Positions 35,141-48,012 of a stretch of DNA of 64,000 bases are shown piece after piece. Origin of the DNA: Quercus robur (taxonomy: Eukaryota > Streptophyta > Magnoliopsida > Fagales > Fagaceae); NCBI RefSeq assembly GCF_932294415.1, contig NC_065535.1, positions 93,140,862-93,204,861 on the forward strand. The letters run 5' to 3'. A program made the translations under genes and the position numbers. The notes beneath the pieces were generated by a model, which saw only the letters and a list, made by a program, of their open reading frames with translations, had not been told where the DNA came from and made no database searches. Every line of letters begins with the position of its first letter. Within the stretch, counting starts at the first letter, position 1.

Positions 35141-35545
35141 ACTAAATTATGTACTTCAACAAGTAATTATTCAGTATTTTTTTCAATATCTAATCATTTT
35201 CACCTTTGTTTGGAAGTGATTTAAATTATGAGATGAAATATATAATATTTAAGAAAATATTTTTAAAGGAAAGAATTTAAATCCCTCCACCTCCTCTCAA
35301 CCATGATGCATAAAAATAATAATATACTCCAATAGTAAGATAAATCATTAAAATTAAAACAAATTCCTTCACACACACGAATTTTTTATTATTATTATTA
35401 CTATAATTTTGAAAAAATATATAAAAATAAAACATTCACAGTAAAATAGTTCTTCTCTAATAACAAGCAGAGTGAAGGAACACTAGTTTTTCTGGGTTTC
35501 ATTTTAGCTTCATTAGAAGAATCGCAAAGTCCAACGATTCCAAAA

Positions 35546-35835
35546 ATGGCAACAACAGTAACTCTCCCATCGATGATTATTCCTCGGAGTTGGAATTCGA
35601 ACCTTTCTTCTCCACACCAAAACGGACCGTTTTGGACCAAGAAAACACCCTCGATTTCTATCACTCTCTCTCTCTTTCTCTCATCCACAAAAATTAGAAG
35701 AAGCAGCAGCAGAAGCTCTTCTACTACCTTGCCTGCTGCCTTGCCCTTCGATCTCTCTCCTCCTCCAATCGATCACGACTTCCTCGTAAGTAGTTGCCTC
35801 ATTTTCACTACATGCCTACATTTTTTTGGTGCCAA

Positions 35836-35866
<31 letters not shown>

Positions 35867-38800
35867 TGAAGTGACCAAAAGTGTATTTATGCTTCCAAAA
35901 TTAGGATTTTTATTTGTGGTAATTTAGAATTAACAGTTTTTTAGAGTAATTTCTCTCAAACATTTTTTTCTACTTCTTGTATTATATATGCAATACGCCC
36001 TAATTAATTATTGTTACACACACTGAGTTATACACTGTTGTACACACTTTAACTGAAGTGAAAACACGATTTCAGACTGTGTGTAACTATCACCACTCTA
36101 TATGCAATATTGTTCACGAGTGTGACTAATGTTTTTTATGTATATGCAAGCACTGAGAACCTCATAGCTCAACTAGCACTTCCTGATATTTTCAATGGGG
36201 CATCAAATTTCAAATGTATATATACTAGTCAGTAATCCGTGCAGTGCACGGGAATGCTTAAATATGAAATTTGATAATTATTAATAGGGTATTAAAAAAA
36301 TATGATAAGTCTCTATTTGGAAATCGCTTATTTAACTTTTTACTAAAAGTGCGCTAAAGTATACTTGTACTTTGAAAGAGTGAGGTTTTTAAAAAACTGT
36401 ACATAAAAGTTAAAAGCAAAAACACTGGCTTATAAGCCAATGCCAAGGGGACACGTAGTAAGATTCTAATGGAGGGTTTTAATGTAAAATATAATTTAAA
36501 ATCAATTAAAAATATGTACTATTAGAATAATGACATGTAAAATTTTGAGGTCTCATAAGTTTATGTGGAAAGATTTCATGAGGTGAACCAAAAGTCAAAC
36601 ATTTTTATTTTATATATATTATACAGATATTGTGTACGTATGCATGCATGTGTTACTTATATAATATTAATATTGTACAATATATAATTATCAAAAAATA
36701 TTGTACAATATATAAAAAAAAAAAAAAAAAGAAAAAAAAAAGATACCTTTATCTGAATTGGAAGACCGAATTTTAAAATTTTGTGAATTTAATGAATCAA
36801 ATAATGCCGTAGGTTTAATAGCTTGAATCTTTGCAGGATGCTCTGACACTTTCAGGTACAAAGGTTTCGGATGATGGGATTGTTGAAACATTTGACAATG
36901 ATGATGAAGCATTAGATGCGGTTGATAATGGGGTTGTGGTGCGTATTTGATTTGATCATAGTTCTAAACCTCTGCTCATTTTCCTCTTCTGTTTCTTCCT
37001 CATGCTATTGCTTAGTTTGGTTAACTTTGTGAAGGAAATGGTTCTATGCTTATATGATCCTCCAGCTTTGTCATATTCGTGAATTGCATGAGTGCATTTT
37101 AGCTTCACATATTACTGAGTTTTTAAGACATGACAAGTAGATGCACATGCAAAGAGTATTTATTTTTATACTTTGCCATTGAAGTTGCATTATCAGATGT
37201 CATTATTTTCTTTTAGAAGGTTTTTATTGCAGAGTCTGGTGCAGATAAATTCTATGTTGATTTTTAATTGGTATTTTATTTTGGTAATTGTGAATAAGAA
37301 GAAGATTTAGTCATGGCTCCATTATTTGTTCTCTGATCAATTAGACTTAGTTGTGACAAAACTTGGAAATGTGTTGAACATATTCACCATTGAATGCCCT
37401 AGAATATATTTTAGTTAGTGTTAAGCAAGACACTCCACTTAGTTTCCCGAAACAAGTATTTGAAGTGATTTGAGGAATCCATGAATAAATAACACAATGT
37501 AATCTGGCTCTGGGTGTGCCAAAGCAGCTAAAACTATTAGGCATTGATGGACTAGGCTTATGCTTGGGCTTAGTCAGCTAGATCAGCTAATCACAGCTCA
37601 TAATTATTTGCTAAGTACAACTCTGTGCTTATTATGTGGCTTCAAATAAATTAATCCATGCAGTTGTTGTGGAATATTTTTGTTTACATTGTTTACAAGT
37701 TTTATAAGACTGAAAGCAGTCTTTGAACTTATTTCTTTTGGTAAGCTTTTAGATCCATTGTGTTTGAGTTTTAACTAATCTTGATCATGTAGCTATGGAT
37801 TTATGGCTTGATTGTATTTCTTTTTGTGACATCTGACGTCTTAGGTTGTGGACCTTTCACATTATGGCCGGATAAGAGGTACATTTTTCTTTCATGTACT
37901 TTCCTTATCATCATCATCGTGTTAGCTAACATGTTGGTATTATTATCAGACATATTAAGTATTACAAGTTCAGAAAGTGCCTTATTTTAATAATTGACAT
38001 TTTTCACCGTCATCTTTGCATTGAACTCGTGGTTTTTTTTTTTCATATTATTAAACTTATGATGTATTTTTTGATTGAATGCTTGAGGTTTACCATTCTA
38101 ATTTATCTAAAGCTCATGCTGTATATGGTGGTTCCATTCTTTTTTTCTTTTTTTTTCCTTCTCTTATGAATAATATGGATTCAACTGACATGAAGTTAGT
38201 GGAGAAGACCGTATCCAGTTTCTTCACAACCAAAGCACTGCAGATTTTGAATGTCTTCACAAAGGACAGGTAAGTTTGGTAGGATGTGAAATTATTTCTT
38301 TGCATTCATGGAGTTCCTACTTATATCAATACAAATTTACAGGCTTAAGTAACAGGATTTCTCATTGAAATCCGTAGGGATGTGACACTGTTTTTGTTAC
38401 ACCAACAGCTCGGACAATTGATCTTTCACATGCGTGGATCATGGTAATCTTCATCGTTCCCCCATGGCTGATGGCTTTCTTGCAATGTAATAATCTTAGT
38501 ATTTTTGTTAGCTGATTAGAATTTTTTTTGCTTGCTTTTGTTCACAGAAAAATGCAGTTTTATTAGTAGTTTCACCAGTGACGTGTCAAAGTATAACTGA
38601 AATGCTGAACAAGTAGGTGCATCTTGTTGAGTTGTATTTCTTCTTGTTATTATTTACTATTAGTAGTATTAGTCTTTTGTATTGCAAATAAGAATAGTAT
38701 TTGTTATGTCCAGCAAAAATGTGGTTCAATGGCTGTCAAGAAAAATATACAGTGGGCTTTTGACAGATTAGATGATACCAACAGAGTACAATGTAGAAAA

Positions 38801-41293
38801 AATAATTCATCCATGTTGTTGAATTAAGGTCTTGTTTAGTTGAGTGAATATATTTTTTTGCTCACTATATTGATATCAAGAGAAAAGATTCATGCAGTAA
38901 ACCTTTTATGAGGAATTCAATTGTAGGTACATATTTCCCGCTGACAAGGTCGAGATTCAAGACATCACCAAGCAAACTAGCTTATTTGTTTTGGTGGGAC
39001 CCAGAAGCAATCAAGTAAGAAAGATATGAATTTCTCTTATATTGCTAGATATTTTTCCAGCATTCTATGTGATGCTTTTGAAGCTTTGAATTTGATGAGA
39101 TTAATGATTGTCATCATGGTGATCAGGTAATGGATGGGTTGAACCTTGGTGATCTTGTTGGACAACCTTACGGCACACATCGACATTTTAGTGTATGCTT
39201 CTGAGCAATTTGTGCTTATTGGTTTATTTTCGTGTGAGAATTACTAGACATTCTCTCTTACCTCATTTTGCTGGTCAAATCTATATATGCAATGAATTCT
39301 GTTACAATTTTCATCTGGTACAATATATGATCATTATTGCAGTCAATGACTTGATTTTGGAGTCTGAGTGATGCTATATATATATATATATATATTCATT
39401 TTAAGTTGACATAATTGAGGGATCTTTTTTTTCACATAAAATAGTTCTGTTCTGTGTGTACATCAGTTTTCTAGTGTGATTAATAAAGCATTTATGTTAC
39501 AACCAACCTGGGGAAAATTACATGTTACATCATTGTAATTTGCCTTATATGACAATTTTTTTGATGTGACAAATGATGTGTCTTCAGCAGCCCATGACTT
39601 AACTCCATTTAAAAATTGTATCTATAAGTGTCAAATTCTGGCTTGGAGTAAATATCTACAGAAACCAATAGCTTGATTTAACACTTTGTCTTTTAACAAC
39701 TTCTGTACTGAAAAAGGTTAATGCTTGTGTCTTTTAACAACCACTATACTAAAAAAAAAAAAAAATTATAATCATTCAAATTACAAGTTCACAATTAGAA
39801 TAATGCACTATGAAAGTATAGGAAGCCAAGAACAGCAGCAATTTATTGTGCACATTTATCATTTGCAAATGATCTTAACCAAAATCTTTTTTCAACTTGC
39901 AGGTAAATGGAATGCCGGTTACTGTAGGGGTGGGAAATATCATTTCCGAAGAAGGTTTTTCTCTGTTGTTGACACCAGCTGCTGCTGAATCAGTCTGGAA
40001 AACCATTCTTTCTCTGGGTGCTATCCCAATGGGATCTAATGCGTGGGAAAAACTAAGGGTTCTTCAAGGTGGAGAATTCTTTATTGCATCAATTGGCTTG
40101 CATGTTTGTATCTATATAATATGAGAATGGAATTTCATTATTGCAGGTAGGCCGACTCCTCAAAAGGAACTTACTAATGAATTTAATGTCCTGGAGGCTC
40201 ATCTCTGGAATTCCATCTCTCTGAACAAGGGTATTTAAAGTTTTAACTCCTGTAAAATCATTTCCATAGGACAAGAAAATGGGAGGTCTAATTCAAATCT
40301 TCTCAGGGTGTTACAAGGGACAGGAGACTATATCTAGACTTGTAACATATGATGGAGTCAAGCAGAGACTCTGGGGAATTCGTCTATCAGCACCAGCAGA
40401 ACCTGGCAGCCCCATCACAATTAATGGGAAAAAGGTACTAGTCATGATTCATAGAAAAATAACCCGTATAAATTTTTTTTTCTCTCTTATACTGGGTTTG
40501 GTCACTGAAGAAAGGTGAACGAAGAAAATGGAATTAATTTGTGGATTAGGTTTCTCATTTTATGAAAGCTTTGGAAACAAAATATCCAATCGACCACCTA
40601 AAAAAATTAGTTTATTTAGTTTTTTTCTCTGGAAATCAAAAGATAATAATATGCTAATTTAATTAGACTAAGTGTATCAAAAAAATTAGACTAAGTTTAT
40701 TCAAAAAGCAGATGGATTTTTTATGCAATGGTGGTCTTTTAACAATTTTTTGTTAGGATAAGTTAATAAAAGAGGGTGGGGGGGGCTAATACACAGGAAG
40801 TATACAGAGGAAAAGTTCAAAACAAAGGTTTTTATTTTAGTTTATTTTTATTATTATTAAAAAAAAATTAAAAAAAAAAAAAGAAAAAAGAAAAAAAGCG
40901 AACAAGCCATACTCTCTTCATGGCTCTTGCACATAAAGCACCAATCCATAATAAATAATGCCTATGTATATAATTTTCATTTCTGTTCCCTTTAAGCTAT
41001 TACTCTTTCTGGGTTAACATGCACTGTATGGTCGCATCTGCAGGGAAAAAACTAATAATAATAAAGGGGAACTTCACGGTTGTAATATATTTGTGAACTT
41101 TGTGCAGGTGGGAAAGATAACAAGTTATGCATCTGGAAGAAAAGAATCTGAGCATTTTGGTTTAGGCTATATCAAGAGGCAAGCTGCTTCAGAAGGAGAC
41201 ACTGTAATCGTTGGAGACGACATCACAGGGACAGTGGTGGAAGTTCCTTTTCTTGCACAGCAATGCCCACCATCACGTGGTTCAAGTTCTTGA
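35546..41293 (+). CDS. Chloroplast COG0354 (YgfZ-like) folate-binding protein, At1g60990 homologue
   Basis: Twelve coding exons: 35546-35785, 36837-36938, 37845-37878, 38196-38269, 38378-38443, 38548-38612, 38927-39014, 39127-39192, 39903-40068, 40147-40230, 40307-40434 and 41108-41293. They give 432 residues; exon 2 could end 3 bases earlier. The N-terminus (about 70 residues, Ser/Arg/Thr-rich, almost no acidic residues) looks like a chloroplast transit peptide. The body is a GcvT-like folate-binding fold. The family signature KGCYKGQE spans the exon 10/11 junction (about residues 328-335), and its Cys is the hallmark residue. COG0354 proteins use tetrahydrofolate to support certain Fe/S enzymes; the plastid role here follows from the Arabidopsis homologue. 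A C-terminal barrel domain contains VGKITSYA and GLGYIKRQ. Confidence 0.93.
36225..36627 (-). mobile_element. 403-bp non-autonomous Helitron in intron 1 of the COG0354 gene
   Basis: On the minus strand it starts TCTGTATAATATATATAAA, preceded by A. It ends with the perfect hairpin CCGTGCACTGCACGG, a 12-base spacer ending CTAG, and a flanking T. A|TC...CTRR|T with a sub-terminal GC hairpin is the full Helitron terminal signature. No coding sequence. Confidence 0.75.
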
Positions 41294-41759
41294 GGTACAA
41301 TTATCATGTAGATTAAGTTGAACCCCAATTTTTTACTGATTGTTATCTGATCTCATTTTTCACCACTATCAGATGTAAATGTCATTTTTTTATGGTGATG
41401 ACTGATGATGGCAATGGTGAAGATGGTTGATACTTGGTTCCTAGTTCTTGTTTATAGTCCTTAATCAGGTCTTGAAATATGAAAGTAGGAAATGGGAGGG
41501 AAAGACCAATGTGTAGGGTGGTCTTTCTGCCCCTTGTGGGTTTTCTTGTCTTGGCTAAAAGTAGTATGGTAGATTGGTTTAAAAGCGATTTGGTCCCGTT
41601 TTCTTAAAAGGTGAAAGCTACTCTGATTTCTAGAGCACTTGTTTTGCTGCTGGATTAGAGATATGAGGTTTCAAACAGCAAATGTCGATTGGACTAAAAT
41701 GTGATGTCTTCAATTTCTGATTCCTCTCCGAGCAAGTTATATTACTGTTGGAATGCATA

Positions 41760-42776
41760 TATATATATATATATATATATATAGATAGATAAAGCTGAGA
41801 GAAAATCCAATTAGATTTTAAATTGTAATTCAATTAGAGTTTAATTTCGCAACACGTGTTCCATTTAATCTAAATTTTTTTACTTTTTGTATCAAATAAG
41901 TTAATTTAGTATAAAAAACAAGGAGTTCAAATAAACTATAAAAAAAACCTAATCATATATTTAACTCTATATATAAAATTAGAGAAAGAAAAAGTTTGAA
42001 TGCTTTTATATTTATGAGTCTTTTTTTTTTTTTTTTTGTATAACTAAAAATAATTCAAACTTATAAGTCATTTATATAATATACCATAATTATGTATGGT
42101 CCATTACTAACTAGGTATATATATATATATATATATATGCATGTATGTATGTATGTATGTATATATGTTTTTTTGCTTTTTAAAACCAAAGTTTAAAGAA
42201 AATTTAATTAGAATCAAATTTGGATTTTGCTTTTGTTAGCTTTTCATACAAATTAAATTATTTAGATTTTTGCTATTATTTTTTCTCTGAACTAATGAGC
42301 ATATTTTTTATACTGTTTCTATTCAGATATTTTATATGCAAAGATATATATATATATTTATTTTTTTTTTTTTTTTTGAGAAAAGCGAAGATATTGAACG
42401 TAAGAAACTGTAATTGAACTGAACGATTCCATGCACCTATCCTCGTTCAATTTAGGAGATACTATTTGACCAATTTATTATTTTATTTTATGTATATTTA
42501 GTAGAATTTCACAGATAATAATTATGAATTAATATTATATATGTAGTATCTAATAGTGATTTTCAAAATTATATTCGTAATAGCAATGTAATAAAAAACT
42601 TGGCGAAACCAATATCATGAAAATTGCAACAAAATATATATATATATATATATATATATTTAGTACTTCTAAATGTCCTGGTCGAATTATATCTTTTATG
42701 TTTAATAACTCAAACTAACATCAATAGCATTACTACAATTCATCATTCTCGTGCATAAGTACAGCTTACACACTAG
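41760..42776 (+). mobile_element. Helitron-like element, copy C
   Basis: Reverse-oriented relative of the units at 6019-18865. It contains GAGAAAATCCAATTAG near the left end and ends with CTCGTGCATAAGTACAG...ACACTAG|T, a CTRR-T end with a decayed hairpin. The interior carries (TA)n and (GTAT)n runs (41757-41785, 42115-42165, 42636-42660). The left boundary is blurred by a (TA)n run. It separates the COG0354 gene from the DnaJ-like gene, downstream of both. Confidence 0.6.
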
Positions 42777-42950
42777 TTACAATAATTTTATGTGTGTACC
42801 CATAAAAGTCATCAAATTATATACATTATTAATTACAAGCCACTAGGACTTGAGTATTAATTTCCCCTCGCATTTTTTTGATAAGTTATTCTAAGTAAAT
42901 CTCAATGCCATAAAGAAGGGATAAAAACAAAAAGAATAAGTTGATGATCA

Positions 42951-45849
42951 TCAAGTACATTCTTGTAGTATTTTACATGCTTGTGCTCGTTTTTCATCAC
43001 TTAATTCTGTGGGAAACTGAACGAGAAACTTGATTCGAAGATCACCTCTCTTTCCTGGGTCTTTAGGATTTGGCATGCCTTGGCCCTTGATAACCTTTTC
43101 ATAGCCAGGATATATGATATCATCAAATGACAATGTCATCTTATCACCTCGAAATAGAGGAACCGAAATTGAGCAGCCAGTGAGAGCACTGAGTAGAGGG
43201 ACTTCAACTCCAATTTCCAAATCGTCACCATCCCTTGTAAACAAAGGGTGTCTTTTTTCATCTATTGAGAAGATTATATCAGCTGGTAAGTAGCGTGGTT
43301 TCTCATCACCCTTTCCCTCAAATGTAACCTTAGTTCCTTTCTTCCATCCAGGTTTTACTTGTATCTTCAGTACCTCCTCTTGTTGGACGATCATCCTGTC
43401 ACATTGTGCATCATTATAAGAAAAAAGGCAATAACAATGACACAAACACAAAAATATTTACATCTTGTTAAGTTGACAAATCTATAATTAGTACAGCATC
43501 ACTTTCACGAATACAAATCCTTCATTCCATATTTTGTATTCCACTTTATGTTCCACCAATAACAACTTGTCATGTGTTTATTTATTTATTTATTTTTCAT
43601 TTTAAACTTTGGTTATTTTATAAAGAAAGTTGAACAAGTATATGATAAGTTGTGATTGGTAGAACATAAAGTGAAACACAAAAAATGGTACAAATGATTT
43701 GTATTCGTTAAGCTTTTATCAATGCTTGTGTTAATTTTGTTTATTGATTATTATGATTAATTTTATTTGCTTATGTACTTCTTTTTGAAGTATTGTTTTT
43801 ACTAAGTACAATTGTACTTATACCAAGCATATTTTTTTAACTAAAATAAGTCCTAGAAAATAAGCTATATCAAATCAAGCTTAATGAGCCTTCTATTCAA
43901 GAAACCGTTCTTTTGTTCTTCCAATTCAAATCAACTTCATTATGAATTAAAACACTGCAGTTTGAATAGAATCATTCATTGTCTATAGAAAAGTAAATGA
44001 TTTAGACCCATGATAGAACCATTTTTTTATGTAATCGAAGTTTTTATTTTGGCAGGATTAGAAAACATAAATAATGCATAATATATGATGCATGATATGC
44101 TTTGATCATGTCTCTTATAGGTTGAAACAAATGAGAACATAGGAAATGATTGATTAACTAACCCGGTATTTGTGATGACATCTCTATTGATCTTGATCTT
44201 CTTGACGCATCCTTCAAACAACTCCTCAAGAGTGCACTTGAGCTTCTTCTCGATGGGTGGAGGTTTTTTAAGTGCAGTTGATTGCGAGAATATGATCGGG
44301 GTGCTGCTCCTTCGGCTGCTCGTATTTCTTGATAGAGAAGGCACGGGGCTTACTGGCTTCTCGGTTTCTGGTGATCTCATGTTTCTTAATATAGAGGCTT
44401 CTGTTTCCGAGTTGCTCCTCCTGCTTTTACTTCTTAATAGATTGCTTTCTGTTTCTGATGGGCTCCCTCTACCCATATCTCTTGATACCATAGGGAAATC
44501 AGTCTCTGATGTGCTCCTTCTACTCATACTTCTTGGTAGTGGGGTGGAGTACCTTCTTGTATTTGGAGTACTAATGTTTGTGACTGAACGTGGGGTTGGT
44601 GTTTTGCTTCTTCTTCTACTTGCACTCCTTGAGAAGAGGGAAACTCTGCGTGTGAAGAAGCCATCTTCATCATCGTCCTGATCTTGACGAATAAAATCCG
44701 CCAGTGTTGTTGAATCGCTAGTTGTTGTTCTTCTTTCTTCATCATATCTTCCATTGACAACCTAAAAATGGAAGAAACCCAAAATAAATAAAAATCCTCT
44801 CTATACAGAAACTACAATGAAAAATCCTATGTATATAGAAGCTAGAATGAAGAATCCTGTGTACATAAAACTAAAATCCCATATATATAGAATCTAAAAT
44901 TCTAAATGCTTTCCATAAAATTTTAAGGGTTTGTTTAAATACTGCTTATTTTGCTGAAAACTGAAAACTTATTACTGAAAACACTGTAGCATTTTTTTTT
45001 ATTACTGAAAATACTGTTCACGCGTTTTTTATCACTTGGCTGATCCATGAAAAGTGCCATGGGATCAGCCAAAAATTGCAAACACACGCAAACACACACT
45101 AAATGTTGTCTTCAAAATAAAAATCATATGTCATGTCCTATTTTTAGTGTTCCAATTTATATTACCCCAAATCTCAATCATACCAATAGCATTCTTTTTC
45201 CCCCATATAAAGTAAATAAAACACTAAAATTGGAATAAAATATTTATATTAGTTACTTAGTACACAAAACTCTCAATTCTACCTTTTATCCTAATATTTT
45301 TTTTACCAGCTGGAAAGTACTTTACTTGTTATCGCATTAAAGCTCAAAACCTTGAAAATAAAAGATAGGGCTTTTGCTTGAGGCTTTATTTATTGTTAAT
45401 GAATATTTCATTGAAGCTCAAACAAAATTAATCCAAATTTTATATTGTAAAAAAGAAATTACAAGTTTTTAGCCCCAGAATTCAATTTTCACCCAATTTT
45501 TATGGTGTAAAAAAAGAAAGTACAAGTCACTAGCCCTAAAATTCATAAAATCCAGAAGTAAAAATAAAATTCCTTCTGGGGTCAAATACCCCAAATGAAA
45601 ATTTGGGTTAAAACAGAGATTTAATTTTGCATGGATTTAAGAGAAAGATGCATGAGAAATTGTATGTTTACGTACCTTATAGGCTTCATTCTTAATGCCT
45701 GGTGATCTGGCTTCAACTTCTGTTTTGCTTATGGGGCTTTTTTCAGAATGAAATTTATTGAAAAGGGATTTGTATGCTTTGCATAAATCTTTCGAGATTG
45801 TGAGGATGCTATAGGGATCAGTCGACGGTGAACGTGGAGGGTCTCCCAT
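42951..45849 (-). CDS. HSP40/DnaJ peptide-binding protein with degenerate J domain
   Basis: Three exons on the minus strand: 45676-45849, 44163-44761 and 42951-43395; phases 0 and 2 match, giving 405 residues. Residues about 11-58 align with a J domain (DPYSILTISKD...AYKSLFNKFHSEKSP...KNEAYK), but the invariant His-Pro-Asp is His-Ser-Glu, so Hsp70 ATPase stimulation is unlikely. Exon 2 encodes a Ser/Arg-rich linker with repeated S-E-T-E motifs and then the start of a type II (DnaJB-like) C-terminal domain (CTLEELFEGCVKKIKINRDV). Exon 3 holds the substrate-binding barrels (WKKGTKVTFEGKGDE, HPLFTRDGDDLE) and the GDLRIKFLVQFP dimer-side end. There is no Cys-rich zinc domain. It resembles Arabidopsis At1g44160-type proteins annotated HSP40/DnaJ peptide-binding. 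Confidence 0.88.
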
Positions 45850-45968
45850 GAAAATAGTGAGAGAGAAAAAAAAATGGTTTGAGGATGAAACCCACAAAAA
45901 AAATGTGATAAAAAAAATGAGAATCAATGTGTGTGGAATCAAAGATGAGAGAGAGCCTCTTGTTTCCC

Positions 45969-45980
45969 ATTTATAAATAA
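45969..45980 (-). promoter_or_regulatory. Probable TATA box of the DnaJ-like gene
   Basis: The minus strand reads TTATTTATAAATGG about 120 bp upstream of the start codon, a reasonable position for a TATA element with a short leader. Confidence 0.4.
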
Positions 45981-48012
45981 GGCAAATGTTGGGTCATTTT
46001 GTTTCTCAATTAGTTGTTTCTTACATTTATTTTTGCTATATTTAGATGTAGTTGGAGCTCCAAATTTTGTTTCCTACATTAATGTATAAAATTTGTTATG
46101 TCATGTCTAACTGACCAATTTTTGTTACATGTTACTCTGTAACAACCAATTTTTTTGTGACTAAATGTAAAATCACATGCACTAAATTGTTTAAAGTACA
46201 CAATTTTTTAACAGTTGCCTATGTGACAGTGTGACATTGCCTGTGAGACAGTGTACATATGTGAGCAAACCAATTAATTTCCATAATTTTACATTTAAAA
46301 ACCCCAAAAGAAAAGAGTGGCATGCCCCAAGCCTCCCTAATAAGTAAGTGTAACAAATTTAATCTTCTTTTCCTTATCTTTTTTTTTTTTTTTTCAATTT
46401 TTATTATTATCTATTTTGGAGTGGGGACAAAAGAGAGAGGTTATAATATGGCCACTCAATCTCATTGATCAAACCAATATTATAAATACCATTTTGGTAT
46501 GTTTATTAAAATGAATTGGTGTGTTCAAGCACGATTGTGAATTTCATTCCATTTTAATAAGTACGGTCAAAATGATTCATTTTAATCACAAAATTGGTAC
46601 ATTTAACATCATACTTTACCTCACCTTACTTTTTAATTTGTTTTGATTTGTTGCAGTCAATATGTGTCTCAGCTTTTTCTTTTCTTTTCCCTTCCTATCT
46701 TCATTTCTTATCTTTATGAATTTTTATTTTTATCTCTTCTTTAATTCTATTCTCTCCTCCCCACCAATGGAAAAAGGTGTTGCACATAGAAAAATTAATT
46801 GGAAATAAATACTTCAAAGAAAATACTCAATGATTGAAGTTTAGTGTCATCTTATACAATATAATTTAAACCAATTTAAAGGGAAATTTCTCCACTTCTT
46901 CAAAACGATTAGAAGAGAATTCCTCCAATCTATTTAAAAGTAATCCTTCATATGCTTTTAGTCACATTATCTATAAATTATGTAACTTGGTTCAGTTACT
47001 TAAATATCATGCAATAAAAATGACGTGGATTATTTTCTGATAATTATTCAAGAAAACTTTATCCCTTGACTTCCCAATAGGGTAATGCCCAAGATGTTTT
47101 TTCACAACTTGCAAATATGGCAAGTTATGATTGGTATAATATAGAATTTTTACATGGATCAGTTATTTGGCATCATTTTTATTATATACCAATTATAACA
47201 TGTCACTTCAGCAATTATTAAAAGCGAGAAAATTATGTAAAAGCTTCAAGGTTTATACCATATTTTAGATTAGGTAGGTCTAAGGTTTTTAATTTTGTTA
47301 ATTTATAAAGTCTCAAACTTACGAAACAATTCAATTTGAATTTTCTATCTATTAGTGTTATTCATTTGACTTTGTGTTTTACCTAGGTATCAAGTTTCAA
47401 TTTTTTGGCAATCACTTTCTTACTTTAAGTGAAAATTTTTCCTCTAATCGAAGCTTTCTTTTTTTTACCCTTCTAATCAATAATTACCAAATTGATTTAT
47501 GAATAAACTCTATGTGAAATGAAGAATTTAATAAATAATTTTTCACTTTTTTTTACTCTATTACTAGAATTGATGGAAATAAATAATATAAATTGATAAA
47601 GGTTTCAAATTGAAACGGTATTTTAAATTAGGACTTTAATTGAGAAATTTAAAAACCTTTTGAAAAATGGTATATACACAACTTTCTACGTAATCTCTCA
47701 AAAAAAAAAAAAAAAAAAAAAGTGAATTGTTTAGGTTGCCTTACATAGCAAACTAAAAATTGAGGCCCACATAGCATATGGGTAATTACTGCAGGGCCCA
47801 CACTAGTTTTCTTGCTGGCTAAGAAAATGCAGACACGAAAAAAAAATGAAAATGGGAAAGAGGTTCACATTTTCACAGCCCCAAAATCACGAAAGCCATA
47901 ACGGCAACGCCAGACAACATTTTAAACTCTCCATTTCCATCTTTCTCAGCTACCAAACAAAGCTTACACTCCACCAACATCGGTTTCCTCGAAAAAGCTA
48001 CAATCTTTGAGG
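45981..48012. other. Divergent intergenic region between DnaJ-like and MED31 genes
   Basis: AT-rich, with no gene, RNA gene or clear transposon recognised. Contains T- and A-runs (46381-46394, 47701-47721). The last ~110 bases (GC-richer, from about 47900) are likely the MED31 5' leader. Confidence 0.6.

Larger units (their letters stand above)
33658..35545. other. Intergenic region between membralin and COG0354 genes
   Basis: No gene is seen. It holds two tRNA-related SINE remnants (listed separately), an (AT)n-(GT)n microsatellite at about 34235-34269, an (AAT)n tract at about 34496-34516, and short GGAxTGAAxxxx repeats at 34616-34735. The right end is the promoter and 5' leader of the COG0354 gene. 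Confidence 0.6.

Noticed and set aside
44172-44681. 169-codon plus-strand frame rich in Leu
   Set aside because: Antisense shadow of the Ser/Arg-rich DnaJ-like exon, whose codons give Leu runs on the other strand.
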